Source: ASV31 sp965229765
GTDB lineage: Bacteria; Pseudomonadota; Alphaproteobacteria; Rhodobacterales; Rhodobacteraceae
Direction: 5' to 3'
Assembly: GCA_965229765.1 (NCBI GenBank)
Contig: CBDDJT010000003.1
Span: forward strand, 868,001 to 932,000
Length of the DNA: 64,000 bases
In this document: piece after piece, positions 1 through 7,800 of the stretch
How positions within the stretch are numbered: position 1 is the stretch's first letter
Layout of the letters: each line of letters starts with the position of its first letter
Translations under genes and position numbers: made by a program
The notes under the pieces: model-generated
What the model saw: only the letters and a program-made list of their open reading frames with translations
Told to the model about the DNA's origin: nothing
Database searches by the model: none

Positions 1-80
1 CATATGAACCACGATCCGGCATAAGGATCAAGAAATTTGATTCTCGATGCGCTCTGCATCACGAAATAACAGGTGTCTCC

Positions 81-296
81 ATGACGATGCATTCCGCGAC
101 CGCCGCACGGATCGCCACCCCAGCCGGGCTTGGGCTGATCGGCTCCATCACTGCCGCACTTGAACTCTGGCGCCAGCGTCGCGCGCTCGAACGGCTTGAC
201 GCGCACCGGCTTGCGGACCTCGGTCTGGATGCCCGATGCGTCCACTCCGAGGCAAAAAGGCCTATCTGGGATGCACCAAATCACTGGCGCGGCTGA
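81..296 (+). CDS. DUF1127 (YjiS-like) small protein
   Basis: A 71-residue basic protein. The central stretch RRALERLDAHRLADLGLD followed by a conserved RPIW and a final HW is the DUF1127 pattern, a short helical motif seen in many alphaproteobacterial small proteins. Some family members bind RNA and influence phosphate or carbon metabolism, but nothing here points to a specific role. The N-terminal 30 residues are Ala/Gly-rich and weakly hydrophobic. A purine-rich AGGTG lies just before the ATG. It is monocistronic, with Bax-inhibitor-1 about 125 bases downstream on the same strand. The family call is firm and the function unknown. Confidence 0.8.
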   Translation: MTMHSATAARIATPAGLGLIGSITAALELWRQRRALERLDAHRLADLGLDARCVHSEAKRPIWDAPNHWRG

Positions 297-420
297 GAAC
301 GCCGTTCCGGCGCGGAATTCCTGACAGGAAAACCTTGAAAAGCCCGTGATCCCTGCCAATATCCGCAGGGATCGCAGGCCATGGGTGCCTGCACATCTTG
401 ACGTTATGTGGAGGCGTTCA

Positions 421-1158
421 ATGGCTGACTACCAGACGATCCGCGCGACCGCCGGTGTGCGGACCGCCGAGATCGACGCGGGCCTTCGGGCCCACATGAA
501 CAAGGTCTACGGCACGATGTCCGTGGGCATGCTTGTTACCGCGGGCGTTGCATGGGCCATCGGTTCGAACGATGCGCTCTTGTCGATCTTCCGTGATCCG
601 ATCACGCTGAGCCCGAATATCCTGGGCTGGATCGCGATGTTCCTGCCGCTTATCATGGTGTTCGCATTTGGCGCCGCCATCAATCGCCTGTCCGCTGCGG
701 GCGCCCAGCTTTTCTTCTACGTCTTCGCCGCCGCGATGGGCCTGTCGATCAGCTGGATCTTCGCGGCCTTCACCGGCATTTCGATCGCGCAGACATTCCT
801 TGTCACGGCGATCTCCTTCGCGGGTCTTTCGCTGTGGGGCTACACCACGAAGAAGGACATCTCTGGCTGGGGATCTTTCCTCATCATGGGGGTGATCGGC
901 CTGATCGTTGCCTCGATCGTGAACATCTTCCTCGGGTCGCCGGCGATCTACTTCGCGATCTCGGTTCTCGGTGTTCTGATCTTCGCGGCCCTGACCGCCT
1001 ATGACACCCAGCGCATCAAGAACGAATACATCCAGCATGCCCACGCAATGGATGACGAATGGATGGCGAAGTCGGCGATCATGGGCGCGCTGACGCTCTA
1101 CCTCGACTTCATCAACCTGTTCATGTTCCTGCTGCAGTTCCTGGGCAACCGGGAATAG
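421..1158 (+). CDS. Bax inhibitor-1/YccA family membrane protein
   Basis: A 245-residue integral membrane protein with about seven hydrophobic helices. It begins MADYQTIRATAGVRTAEID and has the typical N-terminal R/T-rich cytoplasmic segment followed by the NKVYGTMSVGM start of the first helix. The family includes E. coli YccA, which binds and modulates the FtsH protease, and pH-gated calcium-leak channels. The late AYDTQRIK segment carries the conserved acidic residue of the pore, and LYLDFINLF is the usual C-terminal helix. The frame is open upstream to 346, but the ATG at 421 has a GTGGAGGCG ribosome site and gives the normal family length. A strong terminator follows. Confidence 0.9.
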   Translation: MADYQTIRATAGVRTAEIDAGLRAHMNKVYGTMSVGMLVTAGVAWAIGSNDALLSIFRDPITLSPNILGWIAMFLPLIMVFAFGAAINRLSAAGAQLFFYVFAAAMGLSISWIFAAFTGISIAQTFLVTAISFAGLSLWGYTTKKDISGWGSFLIMGVIGLIVASIVNIFLGSPAIYFAISVLGVLIFAALTAYDTQRIKNEYIQHAHAMDDEWMAKSAIMGALTLYLDFINLFMFLLQFLGNRE

Positions 1159-1193
1159 GCGGGGCCCGACCCCGACACAGCTGCACCCGACAG

Positions 1194-1223
1194 GGGCCGG
1201 CCATCGCGCCGGCCCTTTTTTTT
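1194..1223 (+). terminator. Rho-independent terminator
   Basis: An 8-bp perfect GC stem, GGGCCGGC paired with GCCGGCCC, with a 6-base loop is followed at once by eight T. It lies 35 bases after the Bax-inhibitor-1 stop and ends that transcript before the convergent GNAT gene. Confidence 0.9.
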
Positions 1224-1249
1224 GGCGCAGCTTGCCGGTTCCCGCCGCG

Positions 1250-1741
1250 TCAAAGGCGCCGCTGCAACAGCATCGCAGGAAAGGCGATGCCGGGCGCCAG
1301 CGGCACCGTTATCTGGCGGATGGGCTGGAATCCCAGCGCACGGTAGAAGGGCACGGCCGTGCGGGTTGACTGACAGTCGAGCCCGCGCATTCCCGCCGCC
1401 GCTGCCGTTTCGAACACCTTGGACAGGATCGCGCGCCCGATGCCACGCCTTGTGGCACGGTCATCGGTGACGACATGACGGACGTCGGCCCGCCCCAGCG
1501 CACCGCGCCCCGGCGTCCAGCCGCCTGCCCCAAGGATTTCGCCATCGGCGGTTTCGGCGACGTAGTAGGTGCCGCTGGACAGAAGCTCTGGCCGCGCACG
1601 GGCGATGATCGGCAGGGCCAGCACCATGACAGAGGGCGGGTAGTCCGGCCGCAGGAGCCTTGGATACGCCCGCGCCAGCAGCGCATCGACACGGGCCAGA
1701 TCGTCCGGGCAGGCGGCGCGGATCGTCAGCGTCTCGGTCAC
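1250..1741 (-). CDS. GNAT-family N-acetyltransferase
   Basis: A 163-residue Gcn5-related acetyltransferase. The acetyl-CoA loop is TRRGIGRAIL (the RxxGxG/A motif), preceded by the VRHVVTDDRA strand, and the C-terminal FYRALGFQP is the usual last motif of the fold. The substrate is not predictable. I place the start at a GTG giving VTETLTIRAA, because the further in-frame ATG at 1810 would run across the hairpin that follows rpmG. The gene lies directly downstream of rpmG on the same strand. A decayed copy of its 5' end is found at 3034-3121 beside the second rpmG. Confidence 0.8.
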   Translation of the reverse strand: MTETLTIRAACPDDLARVDALLARAYPRLLRPDYPPSVMVLALPIIARARPELLSSGTYYVAETADGEILGAGGWTPGRGALGRADVRHVVTDDRATRRGIGRAILSKVFETAAAAGMRGLDCQSTRTAVPFYRALGFQPIRQITVPLAPGIAFPAMLLQRRL

Positions 1742-1775
1742 GGGCGGCCCCTGGAAAGATACCCTGGAACGACGC

Positions 1776-1800
1776 GGGGCCGCGCTGATGGCGCGGCCCC
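1776..1800 (-). terminator. Hairpin after rpmG (copy 1)
   Basis: A perfect 10-bp stem, GGGGCCGCGC with GCGCGGCCCC, with a 5-base loop, lies between the rpmG stop and the GNAT start. There is no T run, so it may be an attenuating or processing hairpin rather than a full terminator. The same structure recurs at 3156-3180. Confidence 0.6.
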
Positions 1801-1825
1801 GGTCAGACAAGTCACAAAGGCGATC

Positions 1826-1993
1826 CTACTTGATCTTGCCTTCCTTGTACTCGACATGCTTGCGCACGACCGGGTCGTACTTTCGCACGCTCATCTTCTC
1901 GGTCATGGTGCGCGAGTTCTTCTTGGTCACGTAGAAATGCCCCGTGCCAGCGGTCGAGTTCAGGCGGATCTTGATGGTCGTCGGTTTCGCCAT
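1826..1993 (-). CDS. rpmG: 50S ribosomal protein L33 (copy 1)
   Basis: A 55-residue basic protein that starts MAKPTTIKIRLNSTAGTG and ends HVEYKEGKIK. This is the alphaproteobacterial L33, a component of the large ribosomal subunit near the E site. It lacks the CxxC zinc pairs, so it is the zinc-independent form. The residues KKNSRTMTEKM and VRKYDPVVRKHV are standard. It is too short to stand out in an ORF search, and the overlapping longer frame is a shadow. An exactly identical second gene lies at 3206-3373. Confidence 0.97.
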   Translation of the reverse strand: MAKPTTIKIRLNSTAGTGHFYVTKKNSRTMTEKMSVRKYDPVVRKHVEYKEGKIK

Positions 1994-2102
1994 GGGTCAA
2001 CTCCGTCGCGCGGGCGGCGGTCCGCCCGTGAAATCCTGTGAAGCCCGCCTTCTACCCGCAGGCCCCGGCATGTCAACCGGATTCGGGCAAGGCCCCCGGG
2101 TG

Positions 2103-2888
2103 CTAGGAACAGATCCCGGCCCACTCGCACAGGCTGGTGACGATGAAATCAACCGTCAGCGTGGCCGCGGTGCAGATTCCCACGATGAAGGCCAGCGCAA
2201 CGGGCGCAGTCACCCCGGCCCAGCCCGCAGTCGCGACGACAATCCCGGACTCTACCGTCAGCGTGGCCGCCATGGCGCCGGCCGCGACCGATGCGATGAT
2301 AAGCGCCAGCCCGTAGGCGGCCACCTTGCATCCGCCGCAGGCCCAGCTCCAGTCTGCGGTCTTCATCGCGATGTTCTGGCCCGATTGCAGGATTGCCGAC
2401 ACCTCGTCGGCCATGATCTGCGCCCCGTTCGCGGCTGGCACCGCGCCCGCTGTCAGTTCGAAATCCGGCATGGACCCGGACACGCTTGGCCATTGCACGT
2501 TCCAGCGCCCCGGCGCCGGGTTTATGACAATAGCCGACATGATCGCATCGGCGATACCGGGATTTCCCGTCGGGGCAATGACCAGCTGGTTCGGCGCGCT
2601 CAGCGCCGTCGGCTGGCTGATCGGCGTGAAGTTGGGGTCGAACAGACGCATGTACATGTTTTCGACTGGCCCGGCCTGCCAGTTACCCACCCCGACGACC
2701 ATCGACGACATCCCCTCGGGCACGTCAATCCAGCTTTCGTAGAGGCTGGTGCTGTCCTTGGCGTAGACGGGCGCCCCCATCTTGGCATTGGCCAGCAACC
2801 TGGCCGCGGGCGACGTGACGCGCGATTCAGGTTGAAGGTTGGTTGCGAGAGTAACCGGATATGCGCCGTCGATCGTAATCGTCTTCAT
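2103..2888 (-). CDS. Hypothetical protein with halocin C8-like Cys-rich C-terminus
   Basis: A 261-residue protein that I cannot assign by family with confidence. Residues about 45-150 read as a beta-sandwich with a PPC-like flavour (ESWIDVPEGMSSMVVGVG, then NPAPGRWNV). Residues about 180-261 are a separate unit with all five cysteines: CGGCK at 184-187, a long Ala/Gly/Val hydrophobic stretch, then a GIC, SLCEW and a final AGIC. This layout resembles halocin C8, an archaeal Cys-rich bacteriocin cut from the C-terminus of a larger precursor. No signal peptide is visible. The ATG at 2888 follows GGGGGAAAAAAG, a good ribosome site. The gene sits alone between two identical rpmG copies. A bacteriocin-precursor role is inference only. 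Confidence 0.6.
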   Translation of the reverse strand: MKTITIDGAYPVTLATNLQPESRVTSPAARLLANAKMGAPVYAKDSTSLYESWIDVPEGMSSMVVGVGNWQAGPVENMYMRLFDPNFTPISQPTALSAPNQLVIAPTGNPGIADAIMSAIVINPAPGRWNVQWPSVSGSMPDFELTAGAVPAANGAQIMADEVSAILQSGQNIAMKTADWSWACGGCKVAAYGLALIIASVAAGAMAATLTVESGIVVATAGWAGVTAPVALAFIVGICTAATLTVDFIVTSLCEWAGICS

Positions 2889-3033
2889 CTTTTTTCCCCC
2901 TGTGGACCAACTCGTCAAGATTGAATCTTGATCGTCTCAGGGTTGCATCGCCGCGCGATTAAGTAAACAGAAAATCACCTCCAGGTTGCAAGTCGCGCGG
3001 AGAGACGCTGTGGCGGCGGACGATGCAGGCAGG

Positions 3034-3121
3034 CAAGCCTTGGAGACGCCCGCGCCAGCATTGCGCCGACGCTGGGCAGGTCATCGGGAAGGGCGGCGCG
3101 GATCGTCAGCGTCTCGGTCAC
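3034..3121 (-). pseudogene. Truncated, decayed 5' fragment of the GNAT gene
   Basis: From the GTG at 3121 the frame reads VTETLTIRAALPDDLPSVGAMLARASPRL, shown here in part as VTETLTIRAALPDDL. It parallels the first 28 or so residues of the intact GNAT at 1741, with several substitutions, and then loses all similarity. It is the leftover of the rpmG-region duplication. The mismatches show that this flank is older or less constrained than the perfectly conserved rpmG part. Confidence 0.7.
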
Positions 3122-3137
3122 GGGCGGCCACTGGAAC

Positions 3138-3468
3138 GATACCCTGGAACGACGCGGGGCCGCGCTGATGGCGCGGCCCCGGTCAGACAAGTCACAAAGG
3201 CGATCCTACTTGATCTTGCCTTCCTTGTACTCGACATGCTTGCGCACGACCGGGTCGTACTTTCGCACGCTCATCTTCTCGGTCATGGTGCGCGAGTTCT
3301 TCTTGGTCACGTAGAAATGCCCCGTGCCAGCGGTCGAGTTCAGGCGGATCTTGATGGTCGTCGGTTTCGCCATGGGTCAACTCCGTCGCGCGGGCGGCGG
3401 TCCGCCCGTGAAATCCTGTGAAGCCCGCCTTCTACCCGCAGGCCCCGGCATGTCAACCGGATTCGGGC
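3138..3468. repeat. 331-bp perfect direct repeat, copy 2 (contains rpmG)
   Basis: Second copy of 1758-2088, with no difference over 331 bases. Its right edge falls about 22 bases short of the 3' end of rnpB. The ancestral order was therefore probably GNAT, rpmG, rnpB, with the hypothetical gene and a second rpmG added between. Confidence 0.97.
3206..3373 (-). CDS. rpmG: 50S ribosomal protein L33 (copy 2, identical)
   Basis: It encodes the same 55 residues as the gene at 1826-1993, with identical nucleotides, hairpin (3156-3180) and upstream leader. Two L33 genes in one genome are common when they are a zinc/non-zinc pair, but two identical copies 1.4 kb apart are not. This suggests a recent duplication or ongoing gene conversion. 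Either copy could be the functional one, and both keep an intact ribosome-binding region. Confidence 0.97.
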   Translation of the reverse strand: MAKPTTIKIRLNSTAGTGHFYVTKKNSRTMTEKMSVRKYDPVVRKHVEYKEGKIK

Positions 3469-3489
3469 GGGCGTTGCGGACTGGCCCGA

Positions 3490-3868
3490 TGATTTGCGCG
3501 GAGGGCCTGTAAGCCGGATTCTGTTCCCCGCCGAAGCGGTTCGATGACCATTCCTCTGGCCCCGCCGTTACCGGCGGGGTCTGGCTGCCAACCCGGACCT
3601 CCGGGCGAAAGCTGCCCTGGGGCCGTGGCCCCGCGAGGTCCCTATTCGGCATTGCTCCCGGTGGGGCTTGCCTTGCCGGTCCGGTTGCCCGTCCCGCGGT
3701 GGGCTCTTACCCCACCGTTTCACCCTTACCCAAATGGGCGGTCTGTTCTCTGTGGCGCTTTCCCTCGGGTTTCCCCGGCCGGGCGTTACCCGGCACCGTC
3801 ACTTTCTGGAGTCCGGACTTTCCTCGACCCTGTGACAGGCCGCGGCCATCCGGCCCTCCGCGCGCCTT
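3490..3868 (-). ncRNA. rnpB: RNase P RNA component (type A)
   Basis: On the minus strand the universal 5' core GAGGAAAGTCCGGACTCC and the 3' core ACAGAATCCGGCTTACAG are both present. They are flanked by a P1 helix that pairs GCGCGGAGGGCC (3852-3863 read in reverse) with GGCCCTCCGCGC (3496-3507). The middle holds the conserved ACAGAGAACAGACCGCC and GGTAAGGGTGAAACGGTGGGGTAAGAG segments (given in part), which place it in the alphaproteobacterial type-A group. The RNA is the catalytic part of RNase P, which trims the 5' ends of tRNAs. Its 5' end begins about 10 bases after the amidase stop, so its promoter lies within that gene. The exact ends are estimated from P1. Confidence 0.95.
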
Positions 3869-3872
3869 GCAG

Positions 3873-4556
3873 TTAGGGACGCGGACGCGCGCCGTCAACC
3901 GGCCATGCGCGGGCCAGCCCCGCTGCAAGCGCCCTGTCCGTGTCATCCACCGGGCCTGTTGCCCAGGGGCGGAAGCGCTGGCGGAAGGCATCCACCATCA
4001 GGGCGTCTGCGTCCGGAAGGTCCCCGGGCGGGCAGTAGCCGAAGGTCGCAAGGTCGGCCATCAGATCGCCCGGCGCGGCCAGTTCGGGCCAGACCGACAG
4101 GCCCTGCCGCGCCAGCCGCCGCCAGTCGAAGCGGCGGCCCGGATCCGCCTTGCGCCCCGGCGCCATGTCGGAATGGCCGATGACGCGCGCAGGCGGTATG
4201 GCCCAGCGCGACAGAACTCCACCGAGCAGACGTTCGAGCGTGGCCATCAGCGGATCCGAAAACGGCTCTGTCCCGGGATTGTCCAGTTCGATCCCGATGG
4301 ACCGCGAGTTGATGTCGGTATGCCGCCCCCAGGCCCCTGCCCCGGCATGCCACGCACGACGGTCCTCGGGCACCAGCGCGATCAGGTCGCCCGTCTTGGC
4401 GATCAGGTAATGCGCAGAAACGGCGGCCCCGGGGTCGCACAGCCGCTCATGGGCGGCCTGCACGTCGGCCATGGCGGTGAAGTGCAGCACCACCATGTCG
4501 GGCGCAGCCCCTCCCCGGCGCGGGCCGTGGTTGGGCGACGGCGCGGGGCCCTTCAC
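3873..4556 (-). CDS. N-acetylmuramoyl-L-alanine amidase (AmpD/Amidase_2 type)
   Basis: A 227-residue zinc amidase that cuts the bond between MurNAc and the stem peptide of peptidoglycan. The zinc ligands fit H25 (VVLHFTAM), H128 (VIGHSDMAPGRK) and D138 (ADPG). SIGIEL at residues 86-91 is the usual core strand, and a peptidoglycan-binding-like C-terminal segment follows from about residue 170. No signal peptide is seen, so a cytosolic recycling role like AmpD is likely. Its ATG overlaps the stop of the upstream lipoprotein gene by four bases, which implies translational coupling. Confidence 0.88.
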   Translation of the reverse strand: MKGPAPSPNHGPRRGGAAPDMVVLHFTAMADVQAAHERLCDPGAAVSAHYLIAKTGDLIALVPEDRRAWHAGAGAWGRHTDINSRSIGIELDNPGTEPFSDPLMATLERLLGGVLSRWAIPPARVIGHSDMAPGRKADPGRRFDWRRLARQGLSVWPELAAPGDLMADLATFGYCPPGDLPDADALMVDAFRQRFRPWATGPVDDTDRALAAGLARAWPVDGARPRP

Positions 4557-5233
4557 CCGTCCGTCGCGTTGACCGTGGCCGCCGCCGTGGCGGCGGCGTG
4601 GCGGTAGGGCACCGGATCCCAGCCGCAGGCAAAGCCGTCGCCGTCGGGGTCCAGCCCCTTTGGATCGCGTGACGGGCCGCCTTCGGCAAGAAACGCCTCT
4701 TGCGCCAGATCGTCGGACACGAAGGCGACACAGGCGCGCGCGGCGCGGCTGTCGGTGGCGAACAACCCGCGGTTATGAAGCTTCTGGCCGACGATATTGG
4801 TCGTCGACAGGGCGTATTCCACGATGTTGGGGCCTGTCGCCGAGGAGCGGGTGGGCAGCGGTTCGGGCGCGATTACCTGGTACGCCTCGCGCTGGCGCGC
4901 CAGGCGCTCGGCGTCGCTTTCGATCGACTCGCGAGACGAGACTGCGGCAAAGCTTTGCTCATCCGACAGCGACGGATCGTTCGCGGGTACCGGGGCCGGA
5001 CCGGACGCGGGTGTCTGGCTGGCACCAAGCGCGGCCAGCGCACTGGCGGCTATGTCCTCGGCCCCGTCGTCCGTCGTCGTCCCGGTCCCTGTCAGGTCTC
5101 CGGCCAGACGATAGCTGTTGAAGTCGGTCGCCTCGGAACTGATCGGCATATCGGGCGCCGGGTTCGAGGCGGGCACGGGCGGCGAACATGCCGACAAAGC
5201 CCACAACGCCAGGACCGCACCTATCATGCGCAT
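4553..5233 (-). CDS. Lipoprotein with C-terminal Excalibur domain
   Basis: A 226-residue protein. The signal peptide MRMIGAVLALWALSAC ends in an LSAC lipobox with the lipidated Cys at 16. A long Ala/Pro/Ser-rich low-complexity linker follows. The C-terminus contains LDPDGDGFACGWDP, the DxDxDGxxC loop of Excalibur domains, which bind calcium and occur in surface nucleases and cell-wall proteins. The frame is open further upstream, but only this start gives a proper lipoprotein signal. It is coupled to the amidase by an ATGA overlap, so a cell-envelope role near peptidoglycan is likely. Confidence 0.75.
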   Translation of the reverse strand: MRMIGAVLALWALSACSPPVPASNPAPDMPISSEATDFNSYRLAGDLTGTGTTTDDGAEDIAASALAALGASQTPASGPAPVPANDPSLSDEQSFAAVSSRESIESDAERLARQREAYQVIAPEPLPTRSSATGPNIVEYALSTTNIVGQKLHNRGLFATDSRAARACVAFVSDDLAQEAFLAEGGPSRDPKGLDPDGDGFACGWDPVPYRHAAATAAATVNATDG

Positions 5234-5270
5234 TGCCAGAAACCTTCTGCTCTTTGTGTTTTGCCGAAGG

Positions 5271-6758
5271 TTACCACCAACGCGCGGGCTTGGAAACAAA
5301 GCCGGCTGCCTTCTCCAGCGCATAGGCGGCATTCAGCAGATCGCCCTCGGCCCAGGGCCGCCCGATCAGTTGCAGGCCCAGCGGCAGCCCCTGCGCATCA
5401 AGCCCGGCGGGCACGGCGATGCCCGGCAGCCCGGCAAGGTTCACGGTGACCGTGAAGACGTCGTTGAGATACATCGAAACCGGGTCGGCATCCGACATCT
5501 GCCCCAGCGGGAAAGCCGCCGAGGGTGTCGCTGGCGTCAGGATCGCGTCGATCCCCTCGTCGAAGACCGTTTCGAAGTCGCGCTTTATCAGCGTGCGCAC
5601 CTTGCGGGCCCGGTTGTAATAGGCGTCATAGAAGCCCGCAGACAGCACGTAGGTGCCGATCATCACGCGGCGCTGCACCTCATGCCCGAAGCCCTCGGCG
5701 CGCGTCTTGGAATACATCTCGGTCACGCCGTCGCCCTGCGCCAGCTTTGCCCGGCGGCCATAGCGCACCCCGTCATAGCGCGCGAGGTTCGAGGACGCCT
5801 CGGCCGGGGCGATCACGTAATAGGCGGGCAGCGCGTATTTCGTGTGCGGCAGGCTGATGTCGACGACCTTGGCGCCCGCGTCGCGCAGCATCTCGGCGCC
5901 CTGCTGCCACAGCGCCTCGATTTCGGCCGGCATGCCGTCCATCCGGTATTCGCGCGGAATACCGATCGTCTTGCCCTTGATGTCGCCGGTCAGCATCGCC
6001 TCGAAGTCCGGCACCGCGATGTCGGCGCTGGTGGAATCCTTCGGGTCGTGGCCCGCCATCGCCTGCATCATGATCGCCGCGTCGCGCACCGTCTTGGTCA
6101 TCGGCCCGGCCTGGTCGAGCGACGAGGCGAAGGCCACGATCCCCCAGCGTGAGCAGCGGCCATAGGTGGGCTTCAGCCCCACGATGCCGGTAAGGGCTGC
6201 GGGCTGGCGGATCGACCCGCCGGTGTCGGTGCCGGTGGCGGAAAGGCAAAGGTCGGCGGCCACCGCGGCGGCAGAGCCGCCCGACGATCCGCCCGGCGTC
6301 AGCGCCGCGCCGTCGTTGCCCGCGCGCCAGGGGTTCACCGCGTTGCCGTAGACGCTGGTTTCATTCGAACTGCCCATGGCGAACTCGTCCATGTTCAGCT
6401 TGCCCAGCATCACAGCGCCCGCGTCGCGCAACTGCGCGCTGACGGTGGATTCGTACTCTGGCCGGAACCCTTCAAGGATGCGGCTGGCCGCTTGCGTCGG
6501 CACGTGCTCGGTGCAGAACAGGTCCTTGATCCCAACGGGGATGCCGCACATCGCCGGCGCGTCGCCCTGCGCCAGCCGCGCGTCGGCGGCGCGGGCCCGT
6601 TCCAGCGCGACATCGGGCGTCTTGTGGACGAAGGCGTTCAGCGCGCCGGCAGCCTCGATGGCCGAAAGGCAGGCCTCGGTCAGGTCCACCGCGCTCACGT
6701 CGCCCGCACGCAGGCTGTCGCGGGCTTCGGCGATGGTCAGTTTCGTCAGGTCTGACAT
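5271..6758 (-). CDS. gatA: Asp-tRNA(Asn)/Glu-tRNA(Gln) amidotransferase subunit A
   Basis: A 495-residue amidase-signature enzyme. The catalytic triad is visible: K78 in VGIKDLF, S158 in TPGGSSGGSA and the nucleophile S182 in TDTGGSIRQP. The 24-residue spacing of the two serines is as expected. GatA releases ammonia from glutamine and passes it to GatB, which amidates misacylated Glu-tRNA(Gln) or Asp-tRNA(Asn). The start MSDLTKLTIAEAR is five bases after the gatC stop, so the two form an operon. gatB is not in the window, as is common in this group. Confidence 0.96.
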   Translation of the reverse strand: MSDLTKLTIAEARDSLRAGDVSAVDLTEACLSAIEAAGALNAFVHKTPDVALERARAADARLAQGDAPAMCGIPVGIKDLFCTEHVPTQAASRILEGFRPEYESTVSAQLRDAGAVMLGKLNMDEFAMGSSNETSVYGNAVNPWRAGNDGAALTPGGSSGGSAAAVAADLCLSATGTDTGGSIRQPAALTGIVGLKPTYGRCSRWGIVAFASSLDQAGPMTKTVRDAAIMMQAMAGHDPKDSTSADIAVPDFEAMLTGDIKGKTIGIPREYRMDGMPAEIEALWQQGAEMLRDAGAKVVDISLPHTKYALPAYYVIAPAEASSNLARYDGVRYGRRAKLAQGDGVTEMYSKTRAEGFGHEVQRRVMIGTYVLSAGFYDAYYNRARKVRTLIKRDFETVFDEGIDAILTPATPSAAFPLGQMSDADPVSMYLNDVFTVTVNLAGLPGIAVPAGLDAQGLPLGLQLIGRPWAEGDLLNAAYALEKAAGFVSKPARWW

Positions 6759-6763
6759 ACGTG

Positions 6764-7051
6764 TCACTCCACCACCTTGGGCACGGCAAAGAAGCCCTCG
6801 CGCGCGTCCGGCGCGTTCGACAGGATCCTGTCCTGCATGCCGCCGTCGGTCACCACGTCCTGCCGCCGCTTGAGCCGCATCGGCGTCACGCCGGTCATCG
6901 GCTCGACGCCCTCGACGTCCACTTCGTTCAGTTGCTCGATGAAGCCCAGCACGGCGTTGAATTCCTCGGCCAGCGCGGGCAGCGCGTCGTCCTCGACGCG
7001 GATGCGCGCCAGAGAGGCCACCTTGGCGGCGGTATCACGGTCGATCGACAT
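6764..7051 (-). CDS. gatC: Asp-tRNA(Asn)/Glu-tRNA(Gln) amidotransferase subunit C
   Basis: A 95-residue stabilising subunit of the GatCAB complex. It starts MSIDRDTAAKVASLARIRV and has the conserved FNAVLGFIEQLNEVDVEGV and MRLKRRQDVVTDG segments; the end AREGFFAVPKVVE is the family C-terminus that wraps GatA. The upstream in-frame ATG at 7108 would add a 19-residue tail not found in the family, so 7051 is preferred. It is the first gene of the gatCA pair. Confidence 0.95.
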   Translation of the reverse strand: MSIDRDTAAKVASLARIRVEDDALPALAEEFNAVLGFIEQLNEVDVEGVEPMTGVTPMRLKRRQDVVTDGGMQDRILSNAPDAREGFFAVPKVVE

Positions 7052-7082
7052 GGGAACGCTCCGTTCTTGGGTCGCGCAGCGT

Positions 7083-7745
7083 TTAGCGTCCCGCCCCTGC
7101 CCCTGCAAGCATGTGGCGGCGGTAGACCTCTATCATCCAGCCCAGCATGACCGCGTTCAACACATGCCACATGAAATGCGTGCCAAGGGGCACCGCGTCG
7201 CACAGCCCCTCGTCAAGCGAGCGGAAGGTCAGCGACAGGGTCAGGATCGCTGCCCCCACGGTCAGCCCGCGCGCCGTCTTCGGCAGGCGCGGGCGCAACG
7301 CGACGGCATAGATCACGATCAGGACGGGAACCGGCCAGTAGAAGGCCGATATCCGCAGGAACGGCAACTGGTCGAACAAGGGCGTCGTGATCGCGGCATA
7401 GGGAATGAACAGCGCCGTCGCCAGCAGCGACGCCCAGAGCGGCCAGCGCCAGTAATCGCGGTTCGCCGCGAAGAGGTAGACCAGGATGAAAAGCACGATC
7501 GGCAGCACGTCCGCCATGGCCGCCCATGCCGTTGCCAGCGTATGGAACAGGAAAGACCCGATCCCGATCGCCGCGAGAATCGCCACCAGCGCCCAGGCCA
7601 GCGGCAGGCGCTGGCCGCGCAGGCGCAGCGCCATCACCAGCGCCGCGATCAGAAAGGCGGCGTTGGTCGCGGCATTGACCGGCTCTGCCCAGAACGACAG
7701 GTCCGTGCGCTCGCAGTAGCTGTCGAATTGCTGGGTCCAGTCCAT
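7083..7745 (-). CDS. Ceramidase-domain (CREST superfamily) membrane protein
   Basis: About 220 residues with seven hydrophobic helices. The signatures fit the alkaline-ceramidase/PAQR hydrolase fold: an early WAEPVNAATNAAF, SFLFHTLATAWAAMADVLPI in the second and third helices (metal-binding His and Asp), and GTHFMWHVLNA near the end (two more His). Bacterial members are predicted membrane-bound amide hydrolases acting on lipids, but the substrate is unknown. A GTG four codons upstream (7757) is an alternative start. It is divergent from the metallo-hydrolase gene at 7801. Confidence 0.8.
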   Translation of the reverse strand: MDWTQQFDSYCERTDLSFWAEPVNAATNAAFLIAALVMALRLRGQRLPLAWALVAILAAIGIGSFLFHTLATAWAAMADVLPIVLFILVYLFAANRDYWRWPLWASLLATALFIPYAAITTPLFDQLPFLRISAFYWPVPVLIVIYAVALRPRLPKTARGLTVGAAILTLSLTFRSLDEGLCDAVPLGTHFMWHVLNAVMLGWMIEVYRRHMLAGAGAGR

Positions 7746-7800
7746 GGGCGGCGGCACTCGGGGCTGCTAAACTCGATCCGAACAACATAGGGAGGCGTTC

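Larger units (their letters stand above)
1758..2088. repeat. 331-bp perfect direct repeat, copy 1 (contains rpmG)
   Basis: This stretch is identical base for base to 3138-3468, offset by 1380 bases. It covers the GNAT 5' leader, the hairpin after rpmG, all of rpmG and about 95 bases upstream of it. Similarity continues leftward into the GNAT coding start with scattered mismatches (at 1750 and 1757, then many). Similarity stops abruptly on the right, where copy 1 meets a hypothetical gene and copy 2 meets rnpB. Confidence 0.97.
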
